Assembly (NCBI GenBank): GCA_039025395.1 | Contig: JBCCOK010000017.1 | Location: 17,324 to 81,323, forward strand | Reading direction: 5' to 3' | DNA from: Hoeflea_A sp039025395 | Lineage (GTDB): Bacteria > Pseudomonadota > Alphaproteobacteria > Rhizobiales > Rhizobiaceae | DNA: 64,000 nt | Shown: one piece after another, positions 33,838 to 41,950 of the stretch | Layout: each line of letters opens with the position of its first letter | Position numbering within the stretch: the stretch's first letter is position 1 | Translations under genes and position numbers: made by a program | The notes under the pieces: model-generated | The model's database searches: none | Told to the model about the DNA's origin: nothing | Seen by the model: the letters and a program-made list of their open reading frames with translations, nothing else

Positions 33838-35337
33838 ATGGCGAATTACGTGCTGGCAATTGATCAGGGCACCACCTCCAGCAGGGCAATTGTCTTTGCA
33901 CAGGATCAGTCGATTGTTGCTGTCGGGCAAAAGGAGTTCACCCAACACTTTCCGCAATCTGGGTGGGTGGAACACGACCCGGAGGAGATTTGGCAGTCGG
34001 TTGAATGGTCGATCGCCAAGGCGCTGGACAAAGCCGCGATAGACGCCGGCGATATCGCAGCAATCGGCATTACCAATCAGCGCGAAACCGTGGTTCTGTG
34101 GGACCGCAAAAGCGGTGATCCCCTCTTTAACGCAATCGTCTGGCAGGATCGCCGCACCGCCGATCTGTGCGAACGTCTCAAGGCGGACGGCCTTGAACCG
34201 ACGTTCAGCGAAAGGACCGGCTTGCTCCTCGACCCCTATTTTTCGGGCACTAAGCTGCGATGGATGCTCGACAATGTTGACGGCGCTCGGGAACGCGCCG
34301 AACGCGGTGAATTGTGTTTCGGAACGATAGACAGTTTTCTCATTTGGCATTTGACGGGCGGTGCGCGCCACGTGACGGACGCGACAAATGCGTCGCGGAC
34401 ATTGCTCTACAATATTGCGGCCAATGAGTGGGATGAAGCGCTGCTTTCGGTGTTGCAGATTCCGGCGTCGCTCCTGCCCGACGTTTTAGACTGCGCCGAC
34501 CATTTCGGCGAGGTCAAGGCAGGGCACCGGCTCGCGGGCGTGCCGGTTCTCGGTGTTGCCGGCGACCAACAGGCAGCAACCATCGGCAATGCCTGTTTCG
34601 AGGCCGGCATGATGAAGGTCACCTATGGGACCGGAACCTTTTCCTTGTTGAACACCGGCGAGGATTTCGTGCAGTCGAAAAACCGGCTTTTGTCGACGAT
34701 TGCATACCGGCTTGACGGCAATACAACCTATGCAATCGAGGGATCGATTTTTGTCGCCGGTGCCGGTGTACAGTGGCTGCGCGACGGGCTGGGTCTCATC
34801 GAGTCCGCACATGAAAGCGGGGCACTGGCGGCCAAAGCGGATCCCAATCAGAATGTCTTTCTCGTGCCGGCGTTCGTGGGACTAGGCGCGCCCTATTGGG
34901 ATGCGGATGCACGCGGTGCGATGTTCGGGTTGACGCGTAACACCGGCCCTGCCGAAATCGCCAAGGCCATGCTTGATGCGGTCTGCTACCAGACGCATGA
35001 CCTGCTTGTTGCCAAGCGTGGCGATTGGCATGGCGGCGGCGCCGAAACCGTAACGCGGGTCGATGGCGGCATGGTCGCATCGGATTGGACGATGCAGCGG
35101 CTTGCCGACATTCTGGCGGTTCCGGTCGACCGGCCGGTGATCCTCGAGACCACGGCCCTTGGCGCGGCATGGCTTGCTGGACACCGCGCGGGTATATGGC
35201 CCAACCGTAGCGCCTTCGCCGACACCTGGGCGCGCGACAGGCGATTTGAGCCATCGCTCGACGACACGAGCCGCAACCGCGACCTTGCCGGTTGGCAGGA
35301 TGCTGTCGAGCGGACGCTTTCGCGTCAAGATCATTAA
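33838..35337 (+). CDS. glpK: Glycerol kinase
   Basis: Phosphorylates glycerol to glycerol-3-phosphate, the substrate of GlpD. The 499-residue protein of the FGGY family has IDQGTTSSRAIVF, GWVEHDPEEIW, TNQRETVVLWDR, GVAGDQQAA and the C-terminal VDGGMVASDWTMQ block. GAGGAGGGC precedes ATG with good spacing. It is second in the glpD-glpK operon. An A+T-rich stretch follows the stop (35338-35410). Confidence 0.97.
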   Translation: MANYVLAIDQGTTSSRAIVFAQDQSIVAVGQKEFTQHFPQSGWVEHDPEEIWQSVEWSIAKALDKAAIDAGDIAAIGITNQRETVVLWDRKSGDPLFNAIVWQDRRTADLCERLKADGLEPTFSERTGLLLDPYFSGTKLRWMLDNVDGARERAERGELCFGTIDSFLIWHLTGGARHVTDATNASRTLLYNIAANEWDEALLSVLQIPASLLPDVLDCADHFGEVKAGHRLAGVPVLGVAGDQQAATIGNACFEAGMMKVTYGTGTFSLLNTGEDFVQSKNRLLSTIAYRLDGNTTYAIEGSIFVAGAGVQWLRDGLGLIESAHESGALAAKADPNQNVFLVPAFVGLGAPYWDADARGAMFGLTRNTGPAEIAKAMLDAVCYQTHDLLVAKRGDWHGGGAETVTRVDGGMVASDWTMQRLADILAVPVDRPVILETTALGAAWLAGHRAGIWPNRSAFADTWARDRRFEPSLDDTSRNRDLAGWQDAVERTLSRQDH

Positions 35338-35441
35338 ACAGATCTCTTGATTACACTCTTTTTGCAGACAAAATTAACTTACTTTTCAAGTAGATATTCG
35401 CGTTTTCTCCGCTGACGTTTCAATAACGGAGACTGCCTAAA

Positions 35442-35458
35442 TTTTAGTCATACTAAAA
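35442..35458. promoter_or_regulatory. Operator copy 1 for the XRE-cupin regulator (inferred)
   Basis: TTTTAGT-CAT-ACTAAAA is a perfect 7-3-7 inverted repeat. An identical copy lies at 35492-35508, exactly 50 bases away (about five helical turns). Both are directly upstream of the XRE-cupin regulator gene that heads the ABC-hydantoinase operon. The arrangement suggests cooperative autoregulation. Which protein binds is inferred from position. Confidence 0.75.
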
Positions 35459-35491
35459 CCCTCTTGACTCCCACAACGTCGCGAGTCAACG

Positions 35492-35508
35492 TTTTAGTCA
35501 TACTAAAA
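35492..35508. promoter_or_regulatory. Operator copy 2 for the XRE-cupin regulator (inferred)
   Basis: Identical to copy 1 (TTTTAGT-CAT-ACTAAAA), 12 bases before the chosen TTG start codon. Between the copies lies a further inverted repeat, TTGACTC (35464-35470) with GAGTCAA (35483-35489), whose TTGACT is a consensus-like -35 element. This layout makes an initiation codon at 35464 unlikely, since both operators would then flank or enter the coding sequence. Confidence 0.75.
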
Positions 35509-35520
35509 CCGGAGTTGGCA

Positions 35521-36162
35521 TTGAGCGGGCAGGAGACGGTCAAGACCGCAGACCCGGAGGATCACGGGGCACTTGCAACGCGATTGCGGGAGCGGCGCCG
35601 GGAACTCGGACTGACACTCAAGGCGGTTGCCGATTCAGCCGGCCTGTCGGTTGGCTTCATCTCGCAGATCGAACGCGGGATCGCTGTACCTTCTCTTTCC
35701 TCGTTGGTCTCGGTTTCCCGCGTTCTGGATGTCAATGTCGGCGATTTCCTGACCAGTCAGCCGCGATCCGACGAGAACGAAGTGCAGACCCGTCACGCGG
35801 ACAGACCAGTGTTTGCAGTCAGCGAAAGTTCGGTGACATATGAGCGCGTTTCATCCTCTTTTCCGGGTCATGTTTTGCGCAGTGTGATCATAAACGAACC
35901 GCCTGGTCATCGTAGCGAACCGATCGCCCATGAGGGAGAGGAGATGATGTTCGTTCTCGAAGGCAACATTACGGTCGAAATCGATGGCGAACGCAGGGTT
36001 CTGGCGACGGGGGACTCGGTGCACTTTCCGTCGACCCGCGTCCATTCCAGCTGGAACCACACCGACAGGCCGGCAACCATTCTATGGACAGGAACGATGG
36101 ACGTGTTTTGTGAAGAACCCGCCGTCCAGCACCACAAACTCGAGAAACAGAAGGTGGAATGA
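35521..36162 (+). CDS. XRE family regulator with C-terminal cupin domain
   Basis: 213-residue regulator. The N-terminal helix-turn-helix (LRERRRELGLTLKAVADSAG, then VGFISQIERGIAVPSLSSL) is followed by a cupin ligand domain with HEGEEMMFVLEGNITVEIDGER and FPSTRVHSSWNH. This type often senses a substrate of the operon it controls. I chose TTG 35521 because GGAG lies six bases ahead and the paired operators end just before; an in-frame TTG at 35464 lies between the operators. The ABC binding-protein gene follows after 47 bases, so the regulator is probably the first gene of the operon and autoregulates it. Confidence 0.88.
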   Translation: MSGQETVKTADPEDHGALATRLRERRRELGLTLKAVADSAGLSVGFISQIERGIAVPSLSSLVSVSRVLDVNVGDFLTSQPRSDENEVQTRHADRPVFAVSESSVTYERVSSSFPGHVLRSVIINEPPGHRSEPIAHEGEEMMFVLEGNITVEIDGERRVLATGDSVHFPSTRVHSSWNHTDRPATILWTGTMDVFCEEPAVQHHKLEKQKVE

Positions 36163-36209
36163 CCGCCCGTAAGAATCATTGAAACCACACTCTGCAGGGA
36201 GAACAACGC

Positions 36210-37814
36210 ATGAATATTCTGACGAAAACACTTGCGGCCGCGCTCTTCAGTGTCAGTACGCTGGCGCTGCTGCCTGCTGCACCGGCCCTGGCCGAAAGCG
36301 TGCTACGCCTCGATGAAGTCGCCGTTGGTGAGATCGATCCGGCAAAGGCATCGGACTATGCCGACTCCATACTGATGTTCAACATCTATGATACGCTGGT
36401 ATTGCCGGCCGAGGGTGCACCGGGTCTTGTTCCGCATCTGGCTGAAAGCTGGTCGTCCGAGGGCTCGACCCACACCTTCAAACTGCGCCAGGATGTGAAG
36501 TTCCAGAGCGGAAATCCAATGACTGCCGAGGACGTGGTGTTCTCGCTTGAGCGTATGCAGGCGTTGGGTCAGGGACTGTCTTATCTGTTTACCGAGGTGT
36601 CAAAGGCTGAAGCGGTCGACGACTACACGGTGACATTCACGCTGAACGAACCCTATGCTCCCTTTGTCGCTTCAATGCTCCGGCTGCCGATCGTCGACAA
36701 GAAGCTCGTGATGGAAAATCTTGGCGAAGGCGAGGGCGATATGGGTGATTGGGGGCAAGCCTTCCTTTCATCCAACGGCGCGGGAACCGGTGCTTACACC
36801 GTGACCTCTCACAATCCGCAGCAGGAAACCGTGATGGCGAAAAATCCGGACTATTTCCTGAGCATCGCCGCTTCTGCGCCGGATACCGTGCGGATGCGCT
36901 ACGGGCTTGAGCCGGCAACGGTGCGCACACTGATCTCACAGGGCGAGCACGATATTTCATCGCAATGGCTGCCGCCGGAAGTGCTCAAGGCGTTGGCACA
37001 GGGCGGCGCACAATTGCTGACGGAGTCGGGCGGAGGCGGGTTTTACGTCAAGATGAATACGACAAAGCCGCCGCTTGACGATATGGAATGCCGACTCGCG
37101 CTCGCCAATGCATTCGACTACAGCGCTGCGTTGAAAATGATTGCGGTGACCGACGAAGTCTCGCAAGGAAGCCCCTCGACAGGCGCAATTCCGGTCGGCA
37201 TGCTCGGCGCCAATCCACCTGCCTATGCTCTGTCGAGGAATATGGAGGCTGCGAAGCGGCACTGGGATTCCTGCCGTTATGCTCCCGGCGATCACACGAT
37301 CGAAATTTCATGGATCGCCGAAGTTCCGCTGGAGGAGCGTTTTGCGCTTCTGATGCAGGCAAACTTCGCGGAGCTTGGGGTTCAGTCCGAAATCAAGAAG
37401 ATGCCTTGGGCCCTGTTTACCGAGCAGGTAACGAAGCCGGAAAACACGCCGCATATTTCGCAGATATTCAACAATGCGGTGACCGGCGATCCGGATACGC
37501 TTCTTTACGGGATGTATGACTCCAAGGCGCCGGGCACGTGGCAGTCGCCCGAACATCTCAACGACCCCAGAGTGGACCGGTTGCTGGAGGAGGGCCGTAC
37601 CAATACCGATGAGGCGGCGCGCTCCAAGGCTTATCAGGACCTGAACAACTGGTTGATGCAGATCGCGCCGACAATTTACGGCTATGACAGTCAGTCGGTC
37701 TTCGCGGCCAGCGACCGGGTCAAGGTTCCGGCCCTGTCGGACCCGTCGAAGGCTTTCGGCCTTGACGCAATGGGCTTTACCTTCCGTTTGATGGAAATGC
37801 AGGATCAGAGCTGA
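36210..37814 (+). CDS. Peptide/opine-type ABC transporter substrate-binding protein (SBP_bac_5)
   Basis: Periplasmic binding protein, 534 residues, with a signal peptide ending near APALA. The family blocks LVPHLAESWSSEG, FKLRQDVKFQSGNPMTAEDVVF and a later WPxxx-free EPATVRTLIS segment fit the DppA/OppA group. GCAGGGAGAAC precedes ATG. It is followed by a rho-independent terminator-like hairpin and then two permeases and two ATPases. The downstream hydantoinases suggest a cyclic amide, pyroglutamyl or N-carbamoyl compound rather than ordinary peptides. That is inference. Confidence 0.9.
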   Translation: MNILTKTLAAALFSVSTLALLPAAPALAESVLRLDEVAVGEIDPAKASDYADSILMFNIYDTLVLPAEGAPGLVPHLAESWSSEGSTHTFKLRQDVKFQSGNPMTAEDVVFSLERMQALGQGLSYLFTEVSKAEAVDDYTVTFTLNEPYAPFVASMLRLPIVDKKLVMENLGEGEGDMGDWGQAFLSSNGAGTGAYTVTSHNPQQETVMAKNPDYFLSIAASAPDTVRMRYGLEPATVRTLISQGEHDISSQWLPPEVLKALAQGGAQLLTESGGGGFYVKMNTTKPPLDDMECRLALANAFDYSAALKMIAVTDEVSQGSPSTGAIPVGMLGANPPAYALSRNMEAAKRHWDSCRYAPGDHTIEISWIAEVPLEERFALLMQANFAELGVQSEIKKMPWALFTEQVTKPENTPHISQIFNNAVTGDPDTLLYGMYDSKAPGTWQSPEHLNDPRVDRLLEEGRTNTDEAARSKAYQDLNNWLMQIAPTIYGYDSQSVFAASDRVKVPALSDPSKAFGLDAMGFTFRLMEMQDQS

Positions 37815-37828
37815 TCCTTCAAACCGCA

Positions 37829-37860
37829 GGGCCGGCCATTTCAAAGCCGGCCTGTTTTTT
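37829..37860 (+). terminator. Intrinsic terminator/attenuator after the binding-protein gene
   Basis: GGGCCGGC (37829-37836) pairs with GCCGGCCT (37846-37853) around a nine-base loop and is followed by GTTTTTT. This is a standard rho-independent form placed between the binding protein and the first permease gene. Partial termination here would give more binding protein than membrane subunits. Confidence 0.8.
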
Positions 37861-37902
37861 CGAAACCGTTCTTGCTCGCGTTGAAAGAGCTGCAGACCAG
37901 CC

Positions 37903-38934
37903 ATGTCGCCCGTTGTCCGCATTCTTTTGAAGCGGCTGTCGATATCGATCATCGTTCTGATCGGCGTATCGATGCTGATCTTCACCATTGCCCGGGTCAT
38001 TCCCGGTGATCCGGCACGTATCGCCCTGGGTCCGAACGCGACAGTGGAGCAAGTCGATCAACTCAGGCAAAGGCTGCATCTCAACGAGCCGATCTGGGTC
38101 CAGTATGGGTTCTTCGTACGCGATTTTCTGCGCGGCGATCTCGGCGTGTCGCTTTACACGAACCGTCCCGTGACAACCGATATCGCACAGTTCCTTCCAG
38201 CTACTCTGGAACTTGTCGTCGTCGCCGGCATCTTCATGATCGGCTTCGGCATTCCGCTTGGAATTGCCTCAGCGCGCTATCGGGGCAAAGCTGCCGACAA
38301 CATCATTCGCGTGGTGTCGCTGACGGGGGTATCCGCACCCAGTTTTGTCTGGGCGGTCATCCTGATGCTGCTGTTTGCCTATTTCCTGCCGCTGTTTCCC
38401 ATTGCCGGCCAGTTATCCGACACGCTCACCCCGCCACCAAGGATCACCGGTTTCCTTTTGATTGACACGCTGGTTGCGGGCGATTTCAGGGCCTTTTTCG
38501 ATGCCGTCCACCATATCATCCTGCCAGCTTTCGCGTTGGCTCTATCGGGTATCGGCCAGGCTGCGCGACTGACGCGGTCCAATATGGTCGAGACCTATGA
38601 CAAACCCTACATCGAGATGGCGCAGTCCTATGGATTTCCGGAGCGGCGCATTGCCAACCGGTACGCTTTCCGTCCGTCGCTCATTCCCTCGCTGACAATT
38701 ATCGGCCTCGACTTTGCAGCCATGCTTGGGAACGCGTTTCTTGTCGAGGCCGTGTTCGCATGGCCGGGCCTGTCGCGATACGGCGTGCAGGTGATTTTGC
38801 GCAAGGACCTGAATGCCATTGTGGGCACTGTGCTGGTGATTTCCGCCACCTTCCTGATCGTCAACATTATCGTTGACCTGCTGATTGCCTATATCAATCC
38901 GCGCATCAGGCTGGCCGAGAGGGGGCAGCAATGA
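37903..38934 (+). CDS. ABC transporter permease, DppB type
   Basis: First membrane subunit, 343 residues. It begins with a hydrophobic helix (ISIIVLIGVSMLIFTIARVI), then the DppB hallmark PGDPARIALGPNA and LGVSLYTNRPV, and the cytoplasmic coupling loop EMAQSYGFPERRIANRYAFR. Six membrane segments are visible. The stop overlaps the next permease start (ATGA). Confidence 0.92.
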   Translation: MSPVVRILLKRLSISIIVLIGVSMLIFTIARVIPGDPARIALGPNATVEQVDQLRQRLHLNEPIWVQYGFFVRDFLRGDLGVSLYTNRPVTTDIAQFLPATLELVVVAGIFMIGFGIPLGIASARYRGKAADNIIRVVSLTGVSAPSFVWAVILMLLFAYFLPLFPIAGQLSDTLTPPPRITGFLLIDTLVAGDFRAFFDAVHHIILPAFALALSGIGQAARLTRSNMVETYDKPYIEMAQSYGFPERRIANRYAFRPSLIPSLTIIGLDFAAMLGNAFLVEAVFAWPGLSRYGVQVILRKDLNAIVGTVLVISATFLIVNIIVDLLIAYINPRIRLAERGQQ

Positions 38935-39764
38935 GGCGAACGCTGTCCATCCTGCTTTCAAATCCGCTTTCGGCGATCGGGCTGTTGCTTGTATGCACTG
39001 TTGTTTTCTGTGCTGTGTTCGCTGATCTTATCGCGCCCTTCCCATCGCACCGCGGCGCCGTCGTCGATTTCGCGAACTTCAATCAGCCGCCCCACTGGCC
39101 GAACATATTCGGCACCGATCTCGTCGGACGCGATCTGTTTTCTCGTATCCTCTACGCTTACCGGATATCGCTGCTGCTGGGTGTCGTTGTTCTGGCAATC
39201 GCCGTGCCCATCGGAGTAACCGTCGGCCTCGCTGCGGGCTATCTCGGAGGCCGTACGGAATACGTGCTAATGCGGCTGACCGACGTCTTTCTATCCATCC
39301 CCCCGCTGGTGCTTGCGATGTCGATCATGGGCGTCTTGGAGCCGACGCTGATCAACGGGATGTTGGCCGTTACCACCATGTGGTGGCCCTGGTACGCCCG
39401 CCTCGTCTACAACATTACACGCTCGGAGGCGCAAGAAGGTTATGTGCTGGCCGCCCAGATCATCGGGGCTTCGCGCCTGCACATAATGTTTCGCGAGATA
39501 TTGCCAAATTGCATCCCTTCCATCGTCACCAAGATGACACTGGACCTCGGCTTCGTCATCCTCATTGCATCATCGCTTTCCTTCCTTGGTCTTGGCGTCC
39601 AGGCGCCGACACCGGATCTCGGCTCCATGGTCGCCGAAAGCCGAAGCTATCTGCCCGATTCCTGGTGGCTGACCGTTTTTCCATCGCTTGCCATCCTGAT
39701 TGCCGTGTTCGGCTTCAATCTTCTGGGCGATGCATTGCGGCAGATCCTGGGGAGCGAGCAATGA
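38931..39764 (+). CDS. ABC transporter permease, DppC type
   Basis: Second membrane subunit, 277 residues, with FGTDLVGRDLFSRILYAYR near 57-75, typical of DppC, and the coupling loop AQIIGASRLHIMFREILPN. It has ATGA overlaps at both ends (38931-38934 with DppB, 39761-39764 with the ATPase). Confidence 0.92.
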   Translation: MRRTLSILLSNPLSAIGLLLVCTVVFCAVFADLIAPFPSHRGAVVDFANFNQPPHWPNIFGTDLVGRDLFSRILYAYRISLLLGVVVLAIAVPIGVTVGLAAGYLGGRTEYVLMRLTDVFLSIPPLVLAMSIMGVLEPTLINGMLAVTTMWWPWYARLVYNITRSEAQEGYVLAAQIIGASRLHIMFREILPNCIPSIVTKMTLDLGFVILIASSLSFLGLGVQAPTPDLGSMVAESRSYLPDSWWLTVFPSLAILIAVFGFNLLGDALRQILGSEQ

Positions 39765-40633
39765 GCGATTTCATTCTCGATATCCGCGACCTGAGACTTG
39801 CCTTCAAGGTCTATGAGGGCATGACGGAGGTGCTGCACGGCATTTCGCTGAACATCCGCCGCGGCGAAAAGGTCGCTCTGGTCGGCGAGTCCGGGTCAGG
39901 CAAATCGGTTACGGCCCGCATCATTCTCGGCCTGTTGCATGAACTCAAGACCGCTCGGATTTCAGGTCGTGTTCTGTTTAATGGGGACGATCTGGAGACA
40001 CAGCCGATCAGCGTGCGTCATGGCCTGCGCGGCACGGCTATCTCGATGATTTTCCAGGACCCGACGTCGTCCCTGAACCCCGTTTATTCAATCGGTGTTC
40101 AATTCGAAGACGTCTTGCGGCGTGGTGATCGGCGGATTTCGTCGAAAAGCGCACAGGATCGCGCCGTCTCGCTGCTTCGCGATGTTGCGATTCCGGACCC
40201 CGAACGGGTGCTTGTTTCTTATCCATTCCAGCTTTCCGGGGGCATGAACCAGCGTGTGATGATCGCCATGGCGCTGGCCAACGAACCGTCGCTGCTGATC
40301 GCCGATGAGCCGGGCACTGCATTGGACGTTACGGTCCAGGCGCAGACGCTGAACCTGATGCGCGATCTGGTCGAGCGCAAGGCAACGTCCGTTCTCTTCA
40401 TATCGCACAACCTCGGCGTGGTGCGCGAATTCGCCGATCGTGTCTACGTGATCTACAAGGGCCGGTTGGTCGAACATGGTGCCACGGAGGAGTTGTTCCA
40501 CCGGCCGCGCCACCCCTATACGAGGGCGCTGATGGACGCTGTACCGCGCATTACCGGCGGCGGTATCCCGGAGATTTCCGAGTCCGACGCGGGCTTTGCC
40601 GATCCGATGATCGACCATGAGGTGATCTCATGA
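39761..40633 (+). CDS. ABC transporter ATP-binding protein, DppD type
   Basis: ATPase subunit, 290 residues. It shows Walker A VGESGSGKSVT at about 43-53, the Q-loop MIFQDPTSSLNP, signature LSGGMNQRVMIAMA, Walker B LLIADEPGTALDVT and the switch His in ISHNLGVV. It ends with the RHPYTRALMDAVPR motif of the oligopeptide/dipeptide family C-terminus. ATG 39761 forms an ATGA overlap with the permease stop; the frame extends further upstream only through the permease gene. The signature reads LSGGMNQR, common in DppD. Confidence 0.93.
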   Translation: MSDFILDIRDLRLAFKVYEGMTEVLHGISLNIRRGEKVALVGESGSGKSVTARIILGLLHELKTARISGRVLFNGDDLETQPISVRHGLRGTAISMIFQDPTSSLNPVYSIGVQFEDVLRRGDRRISSKSAQDRAVSLLRDVAIPDPERVLVSYPFQLSGGMNQRVMIAMALANEPSLLIADEPGTALDVTVQAQTLNLMRDLVERKATSVLFISHNLGVVREFADRVYVIYKGRLVEHGATEELFHRPRHPYTRALMDAVPRITGGGIPEISESDAGFADPMIDHEVIS

Positions 40634-41460
40634 ACGATGTCGCTTGCGAATTCCGCCCGGTTCTCGAGGTGCGCAAGGTCTCCAAAGTTTTCTCGACCGG
40701 ATCGCACGAAATAAACGCGCTTGAATCAGTGTCCTTGAGCGTTGCCCGAGGCGAGTGCCTTGCAGTTGTCGGCGAGAGCGGTTCGGGCAAGACGACGTTT
40801 GCAAACATGTTGCTTGGTGTCTACGCGCCCAGCGCAGGCGAAATGTATCTGGACGGCCATCCGTTGCCGGCACGTCGGACACTGAATCTGCGCCGTGCCA
40901 TTCAGCTGGTTCAACAAAATCCGCTCTCTTCGCTCAATCCGCGCCGCACGGTGGGTGCTTCGCTCAAGCTGGCGCTCGATGTGCACCGCATCGGTGACCG
41001 CGCCGGCCGGCGTGGGCGCATCGCCGCGTTGCTTGATGAGGTAGGGCTGCCAACCGATTTCGCGCAGCGCTTTCCGGCTGCGCTCTCCGGCGGACAACGC
41101 CAACGCGTTGCCATCGCGCGGGCCATTGCCTGTGAGCCGGAGGTTCTGGTCCTCGACGAGCCCACATCGGCGCTGGATGTGCTGGTGCAGGCACGCGTGC
41201 TCAAGCTGCTCGACGACCTGCGTCAGCGGCGCAATCTTACCTATGTGTTTATCACCCACGATCTTGGCGTCGTGCGAAACATCGCCGATCGGGTGGCGGT
41301 TTTCGAGCGCGGGCAGTTGGTCGAGCAAGCCCCGACCGCGAAGCTCTTCGAGCAGCCTGCCAACGCCTACACGCGCAGCCTGATCGGCGCCATTCCGGTG
41401 ATAACGGACGAAGAAGAAGCGCTGCGCCGTAAAGTGCTGGAGGAGAATGATAGTGGCTGA
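40630..41460 (+). CDS. ABC transporter ATP-binding protein, DppF type
   Basis: Second ATPase, 276 residues, with Walker A VGESGSGKTTF at about 45-55, the QNPLSSLNPRRT Q-loop region, signature LSGGQRQRVAIARA, Walker B VLDEPTSALDV, and His in ITHDLGVVR. It overlaps DppD by four bases and ends about 14 bases into the next gene. Together with the upstream genes it completes a binding protein, two permeases and two ATPases. Confidence 0.93.
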   Translation: MNDVACEFRPVLEVRKVSKVFSTGSHEINALESVSLSVARGECLAVVGESGSGKTTFANMLLGVYAPSAGEMYLDGHPLPARRTLNLRRAIQLVQQNPLSSLNPRRTVGASLKLALDVHRIGDRAGRRGRIAALLDEVGLPTDFAQRFPAALSGGQRQRVAIARAIACEPEVLVLDEPTSALDVLVQARVLKLLDDLRQRRNLTYVFITHDLGVVRNIADRVAVFERGQLVEQAPTAKLFEQPANAYTRSLIGAIPVITDEEEALRRKVLEENDSG

Positions 41461-41950
41461 TCCCATGATGCTTGAATTCAGGAAGGCCGCGGAAGAGGCG
41501 AGCGAAGCACAGCACATCCATCGCGCGCTCGAAACCCTTGCAAACGCCCATGTCGGAGCCAAGCTTTTCACGCTGATGACCTTCGACGGGGAAACCCGTT
41601 TGGCCAGCCGCTGCTATTCCAATATGCCGGATGCCTATCCCTGTTCCGGGACGAAGACGATCGACAGCGATCGCTGGACAATCCAGGTTCTGGACAAGAA
41701 GCAGAATTTCGTCGCCAACGATATCAATGCCATTGCAGATGTTTTCGACGACCATACGCTGATTCAATCGCTTGGCTGCGAGTCGGTCCTCAATGTGCCG
41801 ATTGTGTTCGGCGGCGAGGTTCTCGGAACCATCAATATGCTGCATGTGGCAGGCTTTTATACGCCGGAGCGGGTCGCCGCGACCGAGATTCTAAAACTGC
41901 CGGGAAGCCTCTGCTTTCTCACCGAAAAACTGGACCAGGGAGGCAGGTGA
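41447..41950 (+). CDS. GAF domain protein within the transporter-hydantoinase operon
   Basis: 167-residue soluble protein consisting of a single GAF fold: TLANAHVGAKLFTLMTFDG, then CYSNMPDAYPCSGTK, then an FVANDINAIADVF and a final ESVLNVPIVFGGEVLGTINM block. No DNA-binding, kinase or cyclase domain is attached. Start may be ATG 41447, or GTG 41453, which is better spaced from the GGAGGAG ribosome-binding site. It overlaps the DppF end and the hydantoinase A start (TGATG). GAF domains bind small molecules, so a ligand-sensing or enzyme-modulating role is possible, but none can be stated. Confidence 0.82.
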   Translation: MIVADPMMLEFRKAAEEASEAQHIHRALETLANAHVGAKLFTLMTFDGETRLASRCYSNMPDAYPCSGTKTIDSDRWTIQVLDKKQNFVANDINAIADVFDDHTLIQSLGCESVLNVPIVFGGEVLGTINMLHVAGFYTPERVAATEILKLPGSLCFLTEKLDQGGR

